The translations under genes were made by a program, and so were the position numbers. Positions 42,512-51,176 of a DNA stretch of 64,000 bases are shown here, in pieces. This stretch comes from G016756615 sp035556195 (lineage in GTDB: Bacteria > Pseudomonadota > Alphaproteobacteria > Rhizobiales > Rhizobiaceae). Where the stretch lies: contig DATMFK010000043.1 of the NCBI GenBank assembly GCA_035556195.1, positions 1 through 64,000 of the forward strand, read 5' to 3'. The stretch's first letter is position 1. Each line of letters opens with the position of its first letter. The notes under the pieces are model-generated. The model was not told the origin of the DNA. It did not search any database and was given only the letters and a program-made list of their open reading frames with translations.

Positions 42512-43276
42512 TCAGAAAGCGCTCACATATGCGCCACCGTCAACCGGGATGTTCTGCCCGGTCAGATAGCCGGCATGCACGGAGCAGAGAAAGGCGCATA
42601 TCTGTCCGAATTCCTCGGGCGTGCCCAGGCGCTTGGCGGGAATATCGGCGATGAGGCGTGCACGGTGCTCCTCGGCCGAAGTGTTGTCTTGGAAGGCGCC
42701 GCGCAGGCGGTCGGTATCCAGCTTGCCCGGCAACAGATTGTTGATCGTCACGTTGCGGCTCGCCACGCTGCGCGCGATTCCGGCAAGAAAAGCGGTCAAG
42801 CCGGCGCGGGCGCCCGAGGAAACATCGAGGCCTTCGATCGGAACATAGACCGACAAGGAGGTAATGTTGACGATGCGACCGAACCCGCGTTCGGCCATGC
42901 CGTCGATCACCGCCTTGGTGAGCTCGATGGGGGTGATCATGTTCTTGATGACGCCGTCGAGAATCCCCTGCCTGTCGAGATCGCGGAAATCCTTGCGCGG
43001 CGGGCCGCCATTGTTGTTGACGAGGATATCAGGAGCGGGGAGGGCCGCCAGCATCGCCTTCTGAATGTCCGGTTGAGCCACGTCGCCGGCGATCTCGACC
43101 ACGTCGACCCTGTAGCGCTCGCGCAGTTCGGCAGCCGTTCTCGCCAGTACCGTGGTGTCGCGCCCATTAACGACGAGATCGCACCCGGCCTCGGCCAGCG
43201 CCATCGCGCATCCCCTGCCAAGCCCCTTACTCGAGGCGCAGACGATTGCTTTCTTGCCCTTGATACCCAGGTCCAT
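42512..43276 (-). CDS. SDR-family protein lacking the usual Tyr-Lys pair
   Basis: This 254-residue short-chain dehydrogenase/reductase has the cofactor motif ASSKGLGRG (14-22), NNNGGPP in place of NNAG, and the Ser of ITSLSVYVP. Where YxxxK is expected, the sequence reads LDVSSGARAGLTAF, so the catalytic Tyr and Lys are replaced by Ser and Arg. I recall a rhizobial subfamily with the same change (LSNGARSGLTGF). The fold and C-terminus (YLTGQNIPVDGG) are intact, so it may bind ligand or work by another mechanism. AAGGACG precedes the ATG. Confidence 0.85.
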   Translation of the reverse strand: MDLGIKGKKAIVCASSKGLGRGCAMALAEAGCDLVVNGRDTTVLARTAAELRERYRVDVVEIAGDVAQPDIQKAMLAALPAPDILVNNNGGPPRKDFRDLDRQGILDGVIKNMITPIELTKAVIDGMAERGFGRIVNITSLSVYVPIEGLDVSSGARAGLTAFLAGIARSVASRNVTINNLLPGKLDTDRLRGAFQDNTSAEEHRARLIADIPAKRLGTPEEFGQICAFLCSVHAGYLTGQNIPVDGGAYVSAF

Positions 43277-43550
43277 GTCGTCGTCCTTTCAATACGAATA
43301 AGCGATTTCCACGCAACACTGCCTTCGGCAGCTAGCTTACCTTGTCCGAGGCAAATTGCCTCTGGTCCGGGCTAGGCATTCTTGTCGCAGCTATCGCCGT
43401 ACAGAAGCGACCCATAAGCCGCTGCTGGCTGATCCGGTACCGGTAAGCCGGTTCGGATTTTTGCGCGCGCCCGGACCGAGAAGCAACCGTCATACGGCTG
43501 TTGCATGAATCGGGGCATAGGCAACGCGAAGCGAAGCCTTGGATCTGCTC

Positions 43551-44369
43551 ATGTCCGGCACTGCCCCGCGCAAAGTTCGAACGCTCTTCATCTCGGACGT
43601 TCACCTTGGTTCGAAGATCGCGAAGGCGGAATATCTGATCGATTTCCTGCGCGTACACGAAGCGGAGATCATCTATCTCGTCGGCGATATTGTCGACGGC
43701 TGGCGGCTGCGCCGTTCATGGCACTGGCCCCAATCGCACAATGACGTGGTTCAGAAGCTGCTGCGCAAGGCGCGCAAGGGGGCGAAGGTCATCTATATCG
43801 CGGGCAACCACGACGAATTCCTCAGGGATTTCCAGGGCGTGCATTTCGGTGGCATCGAGGTTGCCGACCAGGCGATTCACGTCGCGGCGGATGGACGCCG
43901 CTATCTCGTCATCCATGGCGACCAGTTCGACGCCATCGTCCACAATGTGCGCTGGCTGGCCTATCTCGGCGACAAGGCCTACGACCTCGCCATCGTGGTG
44001 AACCGGGTGGTGAGCCGTTTCCGACGGACCTTCGGCCTGCCTTATTGGTCCTTCTCCTCCTGGGCGAAAGTGACTGTCAAGCGCGCCGTCAACTTCATCA
44101 GCGCCTTCCAGGGGATCGTTGCAGAGCAGGCCGGCAATGCGGGCGTCGATGGCGTGATCTGCGGCCATATCCATCACGCGGCGATGGAGGACATCGCCGG
44201 TATCCGTTACATCAACACGGGTGACTGGGTGGAAAGCTGCACCGCGGTGGTGGAGAATTTCGATGGATCGATGGAGATCCTGCGCTGGGCCGAAGCTGAC
44301 GGGCGGTCGGACCGTTTGCCGGACACCTTCGTGCCCGTGGTGATCGAGGGCAAGGCCATCGCGGCCTGA
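43551..44369 (+). CDS. UDP-2,3-diacylglucosamine diphosphatase-like phosphoesterase
   Basis: This 272-residue calcineurin-like metallophosphoesterase has all metal motifs: ISDVHLG (Asp16/His18), GDIVDGW (45-51), GNHDE (85-89), HGDQFD and GHIHHA. It is close to the LpxH-related group that hydrolyses UDP-2,3-diacylglucosamine in lipid A synthesis; in Rhizobiales, LpxI usually does this, so the substrate may differ. The ATG at 43551 is preferred to a TTG at 43539. Confidence 0.82.
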   Translation: MSGTAPRKVRTLFISDVHLGSKIAKAEYLIDFLRVHEAEIIYLVGDIVDGWRLRRSWHWPQSHNDVVQKLLRKARKGAKVIYIAGNHDEFLRDFQGVHFGGIEVADQAIHVAADGRRYLVIHGDQFDAIVHNVRWLAYLGDKAYDLAIVVNRVVSRFRRTFGLPYWSFSSWAKVTVKRAVNFISAFQGIVAEQAGNAGVDGVICGHIHHAAMEDIAGIRYINTGDWVESCTAVVENFDGSMEILRWAEADGRSDRLPDTFVPVVIEGKAIAA

Positions 44370-44551
44370 TGCCAACGGGGACAGCGCTCAGTCAATCTCC
44401 GACACGCCTGGATGCGGGCCAGCGCCCTTGGCCTCAATGGCACGCTCGCCAACCCATTGGACCAGGGCGTTTCGGTACGCGGCCGGGCGTGATATCGAAG
44501 GTTCGGTGCCGGGCATCAGCAAGGTCGGCATTCTTCCCGGAACGTCCTTCT

Positions 44552-45769
44552 TTGTCGTCGCTCCCGCCGCTCTCGCCCGAACAACTCGTCAAACCACGCC
44601 ATTTCGAGCTGCGCATCTCGCTCGTCTTCGCTTTCCTGTTCATTCCGCAGGGAATACACCTTCCGTACTTCCCGCTCTGGCTCGAGGCGAGAGGATTCAG
44701 CCCCGAGCAGATTGCGGTGATCCTCTCTGCTCCGATGTTCCTGCGGGTCGTCACCACGCCTTTCGTCACCGCGTTCGCCGATAGGGCGAAGGACCGCGCA
44801 AATGTGCTGGTCGCGCTTGTGGCGGCGGCATTGCTGATCAATTGCGGATATTTCCTGGAGCCCAGTTACGCGACCGTGCTCGCGGTTTCGCTGGTCCTTG
44901 CCGCGGCCTGGACGCCGCATTCGCCGCTTGCCGATTCGCTGGCGCTTTCGGGCGTGCGGCGTTTCGGATCGAACTATGCCCGGATGCGGATCTGGGGGTC
45001 GATCTCCTTCCTGTGCGCCAACCTCGCGGGAGGCATGATCCTTGCCCGGACAGGCACGACCGTGATTCCGCTCCTGATCGCCGTTGGCTTGTCAGGCGCC
45101 CTTGGCGCTGCCCTGCTCGCCCCGCGTCTGGGTCGGCCCCGTCGCGCCTCGCCATTGTCCGCCAGCGGCATGCAGGCAGCGGCGCCGACACTGCTCAACC
45201 GCCACTTCCTTCTGCTCGCCGGGGGCGCCGGGATCGTCATCGGCAGCCACGCCTTTCTCTACGGTTTCGTCTCCATCTACTGGAAGTCGCTCGGACTTTC
45301 CGATCCGCTCATCGGCCTGCTCTGGGCGTGGAGCGTCATAGCCGAGGTCTGCATGTTCGCCCTCTTCACGCGCATTTTTGGCCGGCGCTCGGCGGCGACA
45401 CTGCTCCTGCTCGCCGCCTTGTTCGCCGTGGCCAGATGGCTGGCATTCCCGCTGGTCTGGCCGATGGGGGCAGGCGTTGCCGGCTTCTTCGTCGTGCAAG
45501 CCATGCATGCCTTCTCGACTGGGATTGTGATCATCGGGGTGCAGAAGCTGATCGCGGAAAGTGTCGGCGAGGAGCGTACCGGGGCGGCGCAAGGCATCGC
45601 CTATGCCGCCAATGGCACGTTCATGGCTGTGATGACCTTGCTGTCGGGACCGCTCTACGACCGTTTCGGCCCCGGCGGTTTTCATGCGATGGCGCTGGTT
45701 GCCGCGTTGGGCTTGACGCTGATCGCCCTGGCACGTCTTTCAGCCCCACAGCGCGGGGGCGGGTGGTGA
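44552..45769 (+). CDS. HcaT-like MFS transporter
   Basis: This is a 12-helix major facilitator protein of about 405 residues of the MFS_1-like/3-phenylpropionate permease (HcaT) type, recognised from HLPYFPLWLEARGFSPEQIA, APMFLRVVTTPFVTAFADR, RIWGSISFL and IGLLWAWSVIAEV. The frame is open back to 44369, but the first 60 residues there are Arg/Pro-rich with no membrane or family character; the TTG at 44552 is the most plausible start. The substrate is unknown. Its 3' end overlaps the convergent dgcA by 30 bases. Confidence 0.82.
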   Translation: MSSLPPLSPEQLVKPRHFELRISLVFAFLFIPQGIHLPYFPLWLEARGFSPEQIAVILSAPMFLRVVTTPFVTAFADRAKDRANVLVALVAAALLINCGYFLEPSYATVLAVSLVLAAAWTPHSPLADSLALSGVRRFGSNYARMRIWGSISFLCANLAGGMILARTGTTVIPLLIAVGLSGALGAALLAPRLGRPRRASPLSASGMQAAAPTLLNRHFLLLAGGAGIVIGSHAFLYGFVSIYWKSLGLSDPLIGLLWAWSVIAEVCMFALFTRIFGRRSAATLLLLAALFAVARWLAFPLVWPMGAGVAGFFVVQAMHAFSTGIVIIGVQKLIAESVGEERTGAAQGIAYAANGTFMAVMTLLSGPLYDRFGPGGFHAMALVAALGLTLIALARLSAPQRGGGW

Positions 45770-46723
45770 TACCCACGATCCCTCGTAGGCGAGCCCTGGC
45801 GCCCGGTCCCTGGCAAGCAGCAGCGGACCATCGAGATCCACGAAATCGGCATCCTGCGCCAGCAGGACCGCGGGCGCCATCGCCAGCGATGTACCGACCA
45901 TGCAGCCGACCATGATCGAAAACCCCAGCCGGCGCGCCTCGTCGCGCAGTTCCAAGGCCTCGGTGAGGCCGCCGGCCTTGTCGAGCTTGATGTTGACTGC
46001 ATCGTAGCGGTCGCGCAGCGTGGAGAGGTCCCTTGCCGCATGGACGCTCTCGTCCGCACAGATTGGCACGGGGTGAGGGATATCGGCCAGCATCGCGTCG
46101 CGGCCGGCGGGCAAGGGCTGCTCGATCAGAGCGATCCCGAGATCCGCGGCGGTTGCGAGATTCTCGACGATGTTCTCCTCAGTCCAGCCTTCATTCGCAT
46201 CGAGAACGATGCGGCTATCGGGTGCGGCCTGTGTGACAGCGCGTATGCGGGCGATGTCGCCTTCGCCGCCGATCTTCACCTTGAGCAGTGGCCGCGAGGC
46301 GTTGGCGCGTGCTTGTGCCGCCATGGCCTCCGGCTCGCCGAGAGAAAGGGTATAGGCAGTGACCAGGGCGACCGGTGCCGCCGCGCAGATGGTTTCCCAG
46401 GCCGGCCTACCCGATATCTTGGCTTCTAGATCCCAGAGCGCGCAATCGATCGCGTTGCGGGCGGCGCCGGGGGCCAGCGCCTCGCGCAACTCGGCGCGGG
46501 TCATCCCCGAGGCGATTGCGTCGCCCATCGTTTCGATCGCGGCGCGCACGGCCTCCATCGTTTCGCCATAGCGGCGATAGGGTACGCATTCGCCGCGCCC
46601 GACAAGACCCTTGTCGCGAATCGTGCAGGTGAGGACCTCGGCCTCGGTCTTGGAGCCGCGCGAGATCGTGAAAGTTCCGGCGATGGGAAAGCGCTCGGCC
46701 GCGACGGTGAGGATGCGTGTCAT
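45740..46723 (-). CDS. dgcA: Enolase-superfamily racemase/epimerase (DgcA type)
   Basis: This 327-residue protein has the muconate-lactonizing subgroup layout: KVKIGG (catalytic lysine, 148-150), metal ligands LDANEGW (Asp175), IEQP (Glu201) and CADES (Asp224), and a second lysine in NIKLDKAGG. Dipeptide epimerases look the same; the rhizobial orthologue is called N-acetyl-D-glutamate racemase DgcA. The DgcN gene that often accompanies it is not next door here. Cytoplasmic. The function call depends on orthology I could not test. Confidence 0.8.
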   Translation of the reverse strand: MTRILTVAAERFPIAGTFTISRGSKTEAEVLTCTIRDKGLVGRGECVPYRRYGETMEAVRAAIETMGDAIASGMTRAELREALAPGAARNAIDCALWDLEAKISGRPAWETICAAAPVALVTAYTLSLGEPEAMAAQARANASRPLLKVKIGGEGDIARIRAVTQAAPDSRIVLDANEGWTEENIVENLATAADLGIALIEQPLPAGRDAMLADIPHPVPICADESVHAARDLSTLRDRYDAVNIKLDKAGGLTEALELRDEARRLGFSIMVGCMVGTSLAMAPAVLLAQDADFVDLDGPLLLARDRAPGLAYEGSWVSPPAPALWG

Positions 46724-46799
46724 TGTTCTTCCAAAGATTTACCACCAAGCCCGGTAACGCAAAGTGACAGGCGGAAAAGGAGAGTCTAAGACTGGCGCC

Positions 46800-47987
46800 A
46801 TGTTGACGAACGGCGACGAGGAAGCAAGCGGCACACTGGCTGGAGAGCGCAACGGCGCCCCGGCGATCGCGACGAGCGACGAAGACGGTGAACTCGTCTG
46901 TCGTTTCTCGGGCGCCTGGACCACACGCACCGCGAGCGAGGCCGACGAGGCGGTTCGCAAGATTGAAAGCCGAGGTGGTATCAGGTCACTGAAGCTCGAC
47001 CTTTCCGACATCGGCAAGGTCGACACGGCCGGCGCCTGGCTGATCGAACGGCTGGCCACGAATTTCCAGGCGAAAGGAGCCGAGGTCGTCCTGTCGGGAC
47101 AGAATGAGGCGGCGCGCATCCTGCTCGATGCGGTCAGCACGGCCATCAGCGAACGCGAAGAGCCCAGTTCGGAATACCGCACACCCTTGCTGTTGCGCTT
47201 TCCCGAAGCCATCGGGCGGGCAATGTATGGATTCCTCTACGATTTCCTGGCTGCGATGAACATTTTGGGCGCCACGATTCGAGGGGCTCAGATGAAGCTC
47301 GGACGGGGGCACGCGATCAATCTCGCGGCCATCTTCAACCAGATCGATCGAATCGGGGTCGGCGCGATCCCGGTCGTGGTGCTGATGTCCTTCATCGTCG
47401 GTGCAATCGTTGCGCAGCAGGGCGCGTTCCAGCTTCGCTATTTCGGCGCGGAAATATTCGTGGTCGATCTCGTCGGCATTCTGGTGCTGCGCGAACTCGG
47501 GGTGCTCATGACCGCGATCATGCTTGCCGGGCGTTCCGGGAGCGCGATCACGGCCGAGATCGGCTCGATGAAGATGCGCGAGGAGGTCGACGCGCTCAAG
47601 GTGATCGGGCTCAATCCCATTGGCGTGCTCGTTTTTCCCCGGCTGGTCGCGTTGGTGGTGGCCCTGCCATGCCTCACCGTGCTTGCCAATTTCGCAGCAC
47701 TTGGGGGCGCCATCGGCATCGCCTGGCTCTATTCGGGAATCGAGCCCGACGCCTTCATCGACCGACTGCGCGCCAGCATTGATGTCAGCACGATCCTCGC
47801 CGGGCTGATCAAGGCGCCCTTCATGGCCATGATCATCGGCATCATCGCTTCCGTGGAGGGGCTCAAGGTGGGCGGCAGCGCCGAATCGCTCGGCCGGCAG
47901 GTGACCTCCTCGGTCGTGAAGGCGATCTTCGTCGTCATCATCGTCGACGGTTTGTTTGCGATCTTCTATGCGCAGATCGACTTCTGA
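46800..47987 (+). CDS. MlaE-family permease fused to an N-terminal STAS domain
   Basis: This 395-residue protein has a STAS domain (about 15-120: LKLDLSDIGKVDTAGAWLIERLA, in part), as in MlaB, fused to an MlaE/YrbE permease (about 140-390: GVGAIPVVVLMSFIVGAIVAQQ in part, ELGVLMTAIMLAGRSGSAITAEIG in part, MKMREEVDAL). It forms the membrane core of a phospholipid-moving Mce-type ABC system. AAAAGGAGAG lies 15-24 bases before the ATG at 46800, which is rather far. The ATPase gene starts 10 bases after its stop. Confidence 0.9.
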   Translation: MLTNGDEEASGTLAGERNGAPAIATSDEDGELVCRFSGAWTTRTASEADEAVRKIESRGGIRSLKLDLSDIGKVDTAGAWLIERLATNFQAKGAEVVLSGQNEAARILLDAVSTAISEREEPSSEYRTPLLLRFPEAIGRAMYGFLYDFLAAMNILGATIRGAQMKLGRGHAINLAAIFNQIDRIGVGAIPVVVLMSFIVGAIVAQQGAFQLRYFGAEIFVVDLVGILVLRELGVLMTAIMLAGRSGSAITAEIGSMKMREEVDALKVIGLNPIGVLVFPRLVALVVALPCLTVLANFAALGGAIGIAWLYSGIEPDAFIDRLRASIDVSTILAGLIKAPFMAMIIGIIASVEGLKVGGSAESLGRQVTSSVVKAIFVVIIVDGLFAIFYAQIDF

Positions 47988-47997
47988 GCGGGGGCCT

Positions 47998-48822
47998 ATG
48001 GTCGATAGTTCCATCAGACCGGACGCAGACAGGGCCACGCCGGGCCGCGACGGCGTGGAAGCAGTCCTATCCGTGCGCGACGTGACGGTCGGCTTTGGCG
48101 ACAAGCTGATCCTCGACAATCTGTCGCTCGACGTCTTTCGCGGCGAGATCCTTGGCTTCGTGGGCGCGTCCGGCTCCGGTAAGTCCGTTCTGCTGCGCAC
48201 GGTGCTCGGCCTGAACAAGAAGCGTTCCGGCACGATCCGCCTGTTCGGGGTTGATGTGGACAACGCAAGCGATGCCGAACGCATGCGCCTGGACATGCGG
48301 CTGGGCGTGCTTTTCCAGCAAGGCGCGCTGTTTTCCTCGCTGACGGTGCTCGAGAACATCCAGGTCCCCATGCGCGAGTATCTGGATTTGTCGCAGAAGC
48401 TGATGGACGAACTTGCGCAACTGAAACTCGAACTCGTCGGCCTGCCACTGGACGCGGGGCCGAAGTTTCCGTCCGAGCTCTCAGGGGGAATGATCAAGAG
48501 GGCCGCGCTGGCCCGCGCCCTGGCTCTCGATCCGGATATCGTCTTCCTGGACGAGCCGACATCGGGCCTCGATCCAATCGGAGCGGCCGATTTTGACGAG
48601 CTTGTCGCGAAACTGCGCGACACAATGGGTCTGACTGTCTATATGGTGACCCACGACCTCGACAGCCTCTTCTCCGTCTGCGACCGTATAGCGGTCCTCG
48701 GCAAGAAGAAGGTCCTGGTCGAGGGGACGATCGACGACATGCTGGCGAGCGAGGAGCCCTGGGTGAAATCCTACTTTCGTGGAAAACGGGCACGGCAGAT
48801 CGACCGTGAAGCCCGTGCGTAG
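47998..48822 (+). CDS. MlaF-family ABC ATPase
   Basis: This 274-residue ATPase has Walker A GASGSGKS (56-63), FQQGALFSSLTVLENI (Q-loop), signature LSGGMIKR, Walker B IVFLDEPTSGLDP and THDLDS. The LSGGM signature and QQGALF are typical of MlaF/Ttg2A ATPases that energise outer-membrane lipid transport. It starts 10 bases after the permease stop, and the Mce gene starts 6 bases after its own. Confidence 0.92.
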   Translation: MVDSSIRPDADRATPGRDGVEAVLSVRDVTVGFGDKLILDNLSLDVFRGEILGFVGASGSGKSVLLRTVLGLNKKRSGTIRLFGVDVDNASDAERMRLDMRLGVLFQQGALFSSLTVLENIQVPMREYLDLSQKLMDELAQLKLELVGLPLDAGPKFPSELSGGMIKRAALARALALDPDIVFLDEPTSGLDPIGAADFDELVAKLRDTMGLTVYMVTHDLDSLFSVCDRIAVLGKKKVLVEGTIDDMLASEEPWVKSYFRGKRARQIDREARA

Positions 48823-48828
48823 TCGCCG

Positions 48829-50202
48829 ATGGAAACCAGGGCGAATTACATCATTGTCGGCATTTTCACGATCGTGGCCGTGCTGTCCGCGTTCGCTTTC
48901 GTGTATTGGACGTCGGCAATCGGCGAGCGCGGCGAGACGACGACATTGCGCATCCGCATCCCGGGGTCCGCTTCGGGGCTGGGGCCGGGCAGCGCCGTGC
49001 TCTTCAACGGCGTCAAGGTAGGGACGATCCGTCGCGTCTATCTGGACGTCAACAAGCCCACCGAGGCTCTGGCGGACGCCGAGATCGATCGGCTCACGCC
49101 CATTACGCGCTCCACCCGGGCCGATATCGGCATAGCCGGCCTGACCGGCCAGGCAAGCGTCGACCTGACCGGAGCCGATCCCCGCGAACCCAATCTGCTC
49201 GCCGAGGCTGAGGCGCGCGGCGAAATCGCCGAAATCAACGCCAACCCGTCGGCCGTGACGAACCTGTTGCAGACGGCCCAGGACATATTCTCGCGCACCA
49301 ACACCGTGCTTTCGGAAGTGGAGGGGTTCGTCAGGGACGTACGAGGCCCGTTGGGCAAGACCGTCAGCAACGCAGAGACGTTCTCCAATGCACTAGCCCG
49401 GAACTCGGAAGGGGTGGACCGTTTCCTGGAGAGCGTCTCGAAACTGTCAACCGAACTGGCCGGTGTTTCCGGCAAGCTCGATGGGACGTTGCGAGCGGCG
49501 GAGGGTCTTCTGAAATCCGTCGACCGCGAGAAGGTGGCGACGATCGTCGCGAATGTCGAGGACTTTACCAGGAACCTCAAGAAGACCGGAGATGAGATCG
49601 ACGGGCTGATGCGCGGCGTCGATACGGCCGTAAAGTCGGTCAACGACTTCGCCCAAACCGCGAATCGCACCGTGACGAAAGTTGACGTTCTGCTCGACAG
49701 CGTCGATCCGGCGACCGTCAGGACCGCGCTCGCCGACATCGGCGACGCCAGCAAAAACGCCCGGCAGGCGGTGAGGGACGTCTCCAAGGTCACGGCCAAG
49801 TTTGGCGAGCGGGCCGGCGACATCGACCAGATCATCGCCGACGCCCGCGAGATCTCCGGCCGCTTGAACAAGGCGTCCGTCCGCGTCGACGGCGTGCTCG
49901 CCAAGGTCGATTCCCTGCTCGGGTCCGGGGAGGCGCAGGGCGTGATGGCGGACGCCAGCGCGACCCTGAAGGAGTTCCGCAAAGTCGCGGAGACTTTGAA
50001 CGCGCGGCTTGGGACCATCACCGAGGGGTTCGCGCGATTCTCCGGACAGGGATTGCGCAATGTCGAGGCGCTTGTCGGCGAGAGTCGCCGCGCCGTCGGA
50101 CGTATCGAGGAGGCTATCACCGGCCTGGAACGCAATCCTCAGCGTCTCCTGACCGGTGGCGAAGGAACCGTGCGCGAATACGATGGCCGCGCCCGGCGTT
50201 GA
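48829..50202 (+). CDS. MlaD/Mce-domain lipid-binding protein
   Basis: This 457-residue protein has one N-terminal anchor helix (about 8-27, NYIIVGIFTIVAVLSAFAFV), an Mce/MlaD domain (about 36-130: GSASGLGPGSAVLFNGVKVG) and a long helical C-terminal part (about 150-440) with heptad-like repeats. It binds lipids in the periplasm and probably forms a hexameric ring on the permease; the helical tail could extend as a tube. It belongs to the operon with the permease, ATPase and lipoprotein. Confidence 0.9.
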   Translation: METRANYIIVGIFTIVAVLSAFAFVYWTSAIGERGETTTLRIRIPGSASGLGPGSAVLFNGVKVGTIRRVYLDVNKPTEALADAEIDRLTPITRSTRADIGIAGLTGQASVDLTGADPREPNLLAEAEARGEIAEINANPSAVTNLLQTAQDIFSRTNTVLSEVEGFVRDVRGPLGKTVSNAETFSNALARNSEGVDRFLESVSKLSTELAGVSGKLDGTLRAAEGLLKSVDREKVATIVANVEDFTRNLKKTGDEIDGLMRGVDTAVKSVNDFAQTANRTVTKVDVLLDSVDPATVRTALADIGDASKNARQAVRDVSKVTAKFGERAGDIDQIIADAREISGRLNKASVRVDGVLAKVDSLLGSGEAQGVMADASATLKEFRKVAETLNARLGTITEGFARFSGQGLRNVEALVGESRRAVGRIEEAITGLERNPQRLLTGGEGTVREYDGRARR

Positions 50203-50286
50203 CATTGGCGCGTTCGCGCCCCAAACACGGATTATTGAGAAAATTCAACAGGGACTTGCCGTGAAGGGGCATGGCGGGGGCAGGGA

Positions 50287-50886
50287 GTGAAGCAAGCAAC
50301 AGCTCTTGCGTCGGGTGTTGTCTTCCTGGCGGCTCTGCTGCCCGGTTGCGCGCTTCTGCCCGGCGGCGGCCCGGCGCCGCTCGATACATATGAACTTTCC
50401 GCGCCCGCGGCGGAGGCCGGCAGCAGGCGCCGCACGCAGGTCCTGATCGCCGAGCCTTCGGCCCTCAAGGCTCTCGACGGTCAAAACATTGTCGTGAGAC
50501 CGGCACCCAATTCCATCGAGTTTCTCAAGGGCGCGCAGTGGGCGGACCGGCTGCCGAGGATCGTTCAGGCTAGGCTCGCGGAAACTTTCCAGCGTTCCGG
50601 TGCATTCGGTGGCGTCGGCAAGCCGGGCGAGGGGCTGGCGATCGACTATCAGATCATCGTGGAGATCCGCGAATTCGCGATCCGAACCGACGCGGCGCGG
50701 GGGGCGGAGGTCGAGCTTTTCGTCCGGCTGCTCAATGATCGCAACGGCGTGGTAAGGGCGTCCCGAACCTTCGTGGCGAATTCGCCGGTCGCGGGCTCGG
50801 GCAACGACGCCTATGTCGCCGCGCTCAACCGCGCCTTCGGCAAGGCCGCTTCCGACATCGTCGGCTGGTCCGCAAGCGTGATGTGA
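50287..50886 (+). CDS. ABC-type transport auxiliary lipoprotein (PqiC-like)
   Basis: This 199-residue lipoprotein has signal peptide and lipobox LLPGC (Cys21). The mature part is the DUF330/ABC-transport auxiliary domain (LDTYELSAP, VVRPAPNSIEFLKGAQWADRLP in part, IVQARLAETF). It likely sits in the outer membrane as partner of the Mce ring, in place of MlaC/MlaA. The start is GTG at 50287 after GGGGGCAGGGA. It is the last gene of the operon; 84 bases separate it from the Mce gene. Confidence 0.88.
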   Translation: MKQATALASGVVFLAALLPGCALLPGGGPAPLDTYELSAPAAEAGSRRRTQVLIAEPSALKALDGQNIVVRPAPNSIEFLKGAQWADRLPRIVQARLAETFQRSGAFGGVGKPGEGLAIDYQIIVEIREFAIRTDAARGAEVELFVRLLNDRNGVVRASRTFVANSPVAGSGNDAYVAALNRAFGKAASDIVGWSASVM

Positions 50887-50928
50887 CGCCGTTTCGGCGG
50901 CAAATGACCCTTATCGCCGCCGAATACC

Positions 50929-51100
50929 GCTCATCCGACGATTCGCGGCTACCTTCTCCCACGACGAGGGGAGAAGGCAGACTGGCACAACTGTGTGCGC
51001 CAATCGCCGGCATTCGCGGTTTTTGCAAAAGGGCTGTGCCAAAGTCCTCGCTTCCCCTGTGGGAGAAGGTGGCCGCGCGAAGCGCGGTCGGATGCGGGGT
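50929..51100. repeat. Imperfect inverted repeat of rhizobial type
   Basis: Left arm 50929-50993 and right arm 51031-51100 are reverse complements with mismatches, sharing CATCCGAC, GGCNACCTTCTCCCAC and GGCACA. CCTTCTCCC/GGGAGAAGG repeats like this are widespread between rhizobial genes (recall). It lies between the lipoprotein gene and the convergent GPR terminator. Confidence 0.7.
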
Positions 51101-51118
51101 GCCAAGCCGCTACCAAAC

Positions 51119-51151
51119 AAAAAAAGCGGCGCTCCGTGGCCGGAGCGCCGC
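51119..51151 (-). terminator. Rho-independent terminator of the GPR gene
   Basis: On the minus strand a perfect 11-bp stem (GCGGCGCTCCG / CGGAGCGCCGC) with a 4-base loop is followed by seven T. It lies 26 bases after the GPR stop codon. Confidence 0.92.
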
Positions 51152-51176
51152 CTGATTCTTGCGGGGCGGGTGCCTC

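Noticed and set aside
44369..44551. N-terminal extension of the HcaT-like protein from ATG 44369
   Set aside because: The 61 residues are Arg/Pro-rich with no membrane or family character; the TTG at 44552 fits the family length better.
46986..48623. 545-codon minus-strand frame opposite the Mla permease and ATPase genes
   Set aside because: Antisense to clear MlaE and MlaF motifs; Ser/Arg-rich shadow composition.
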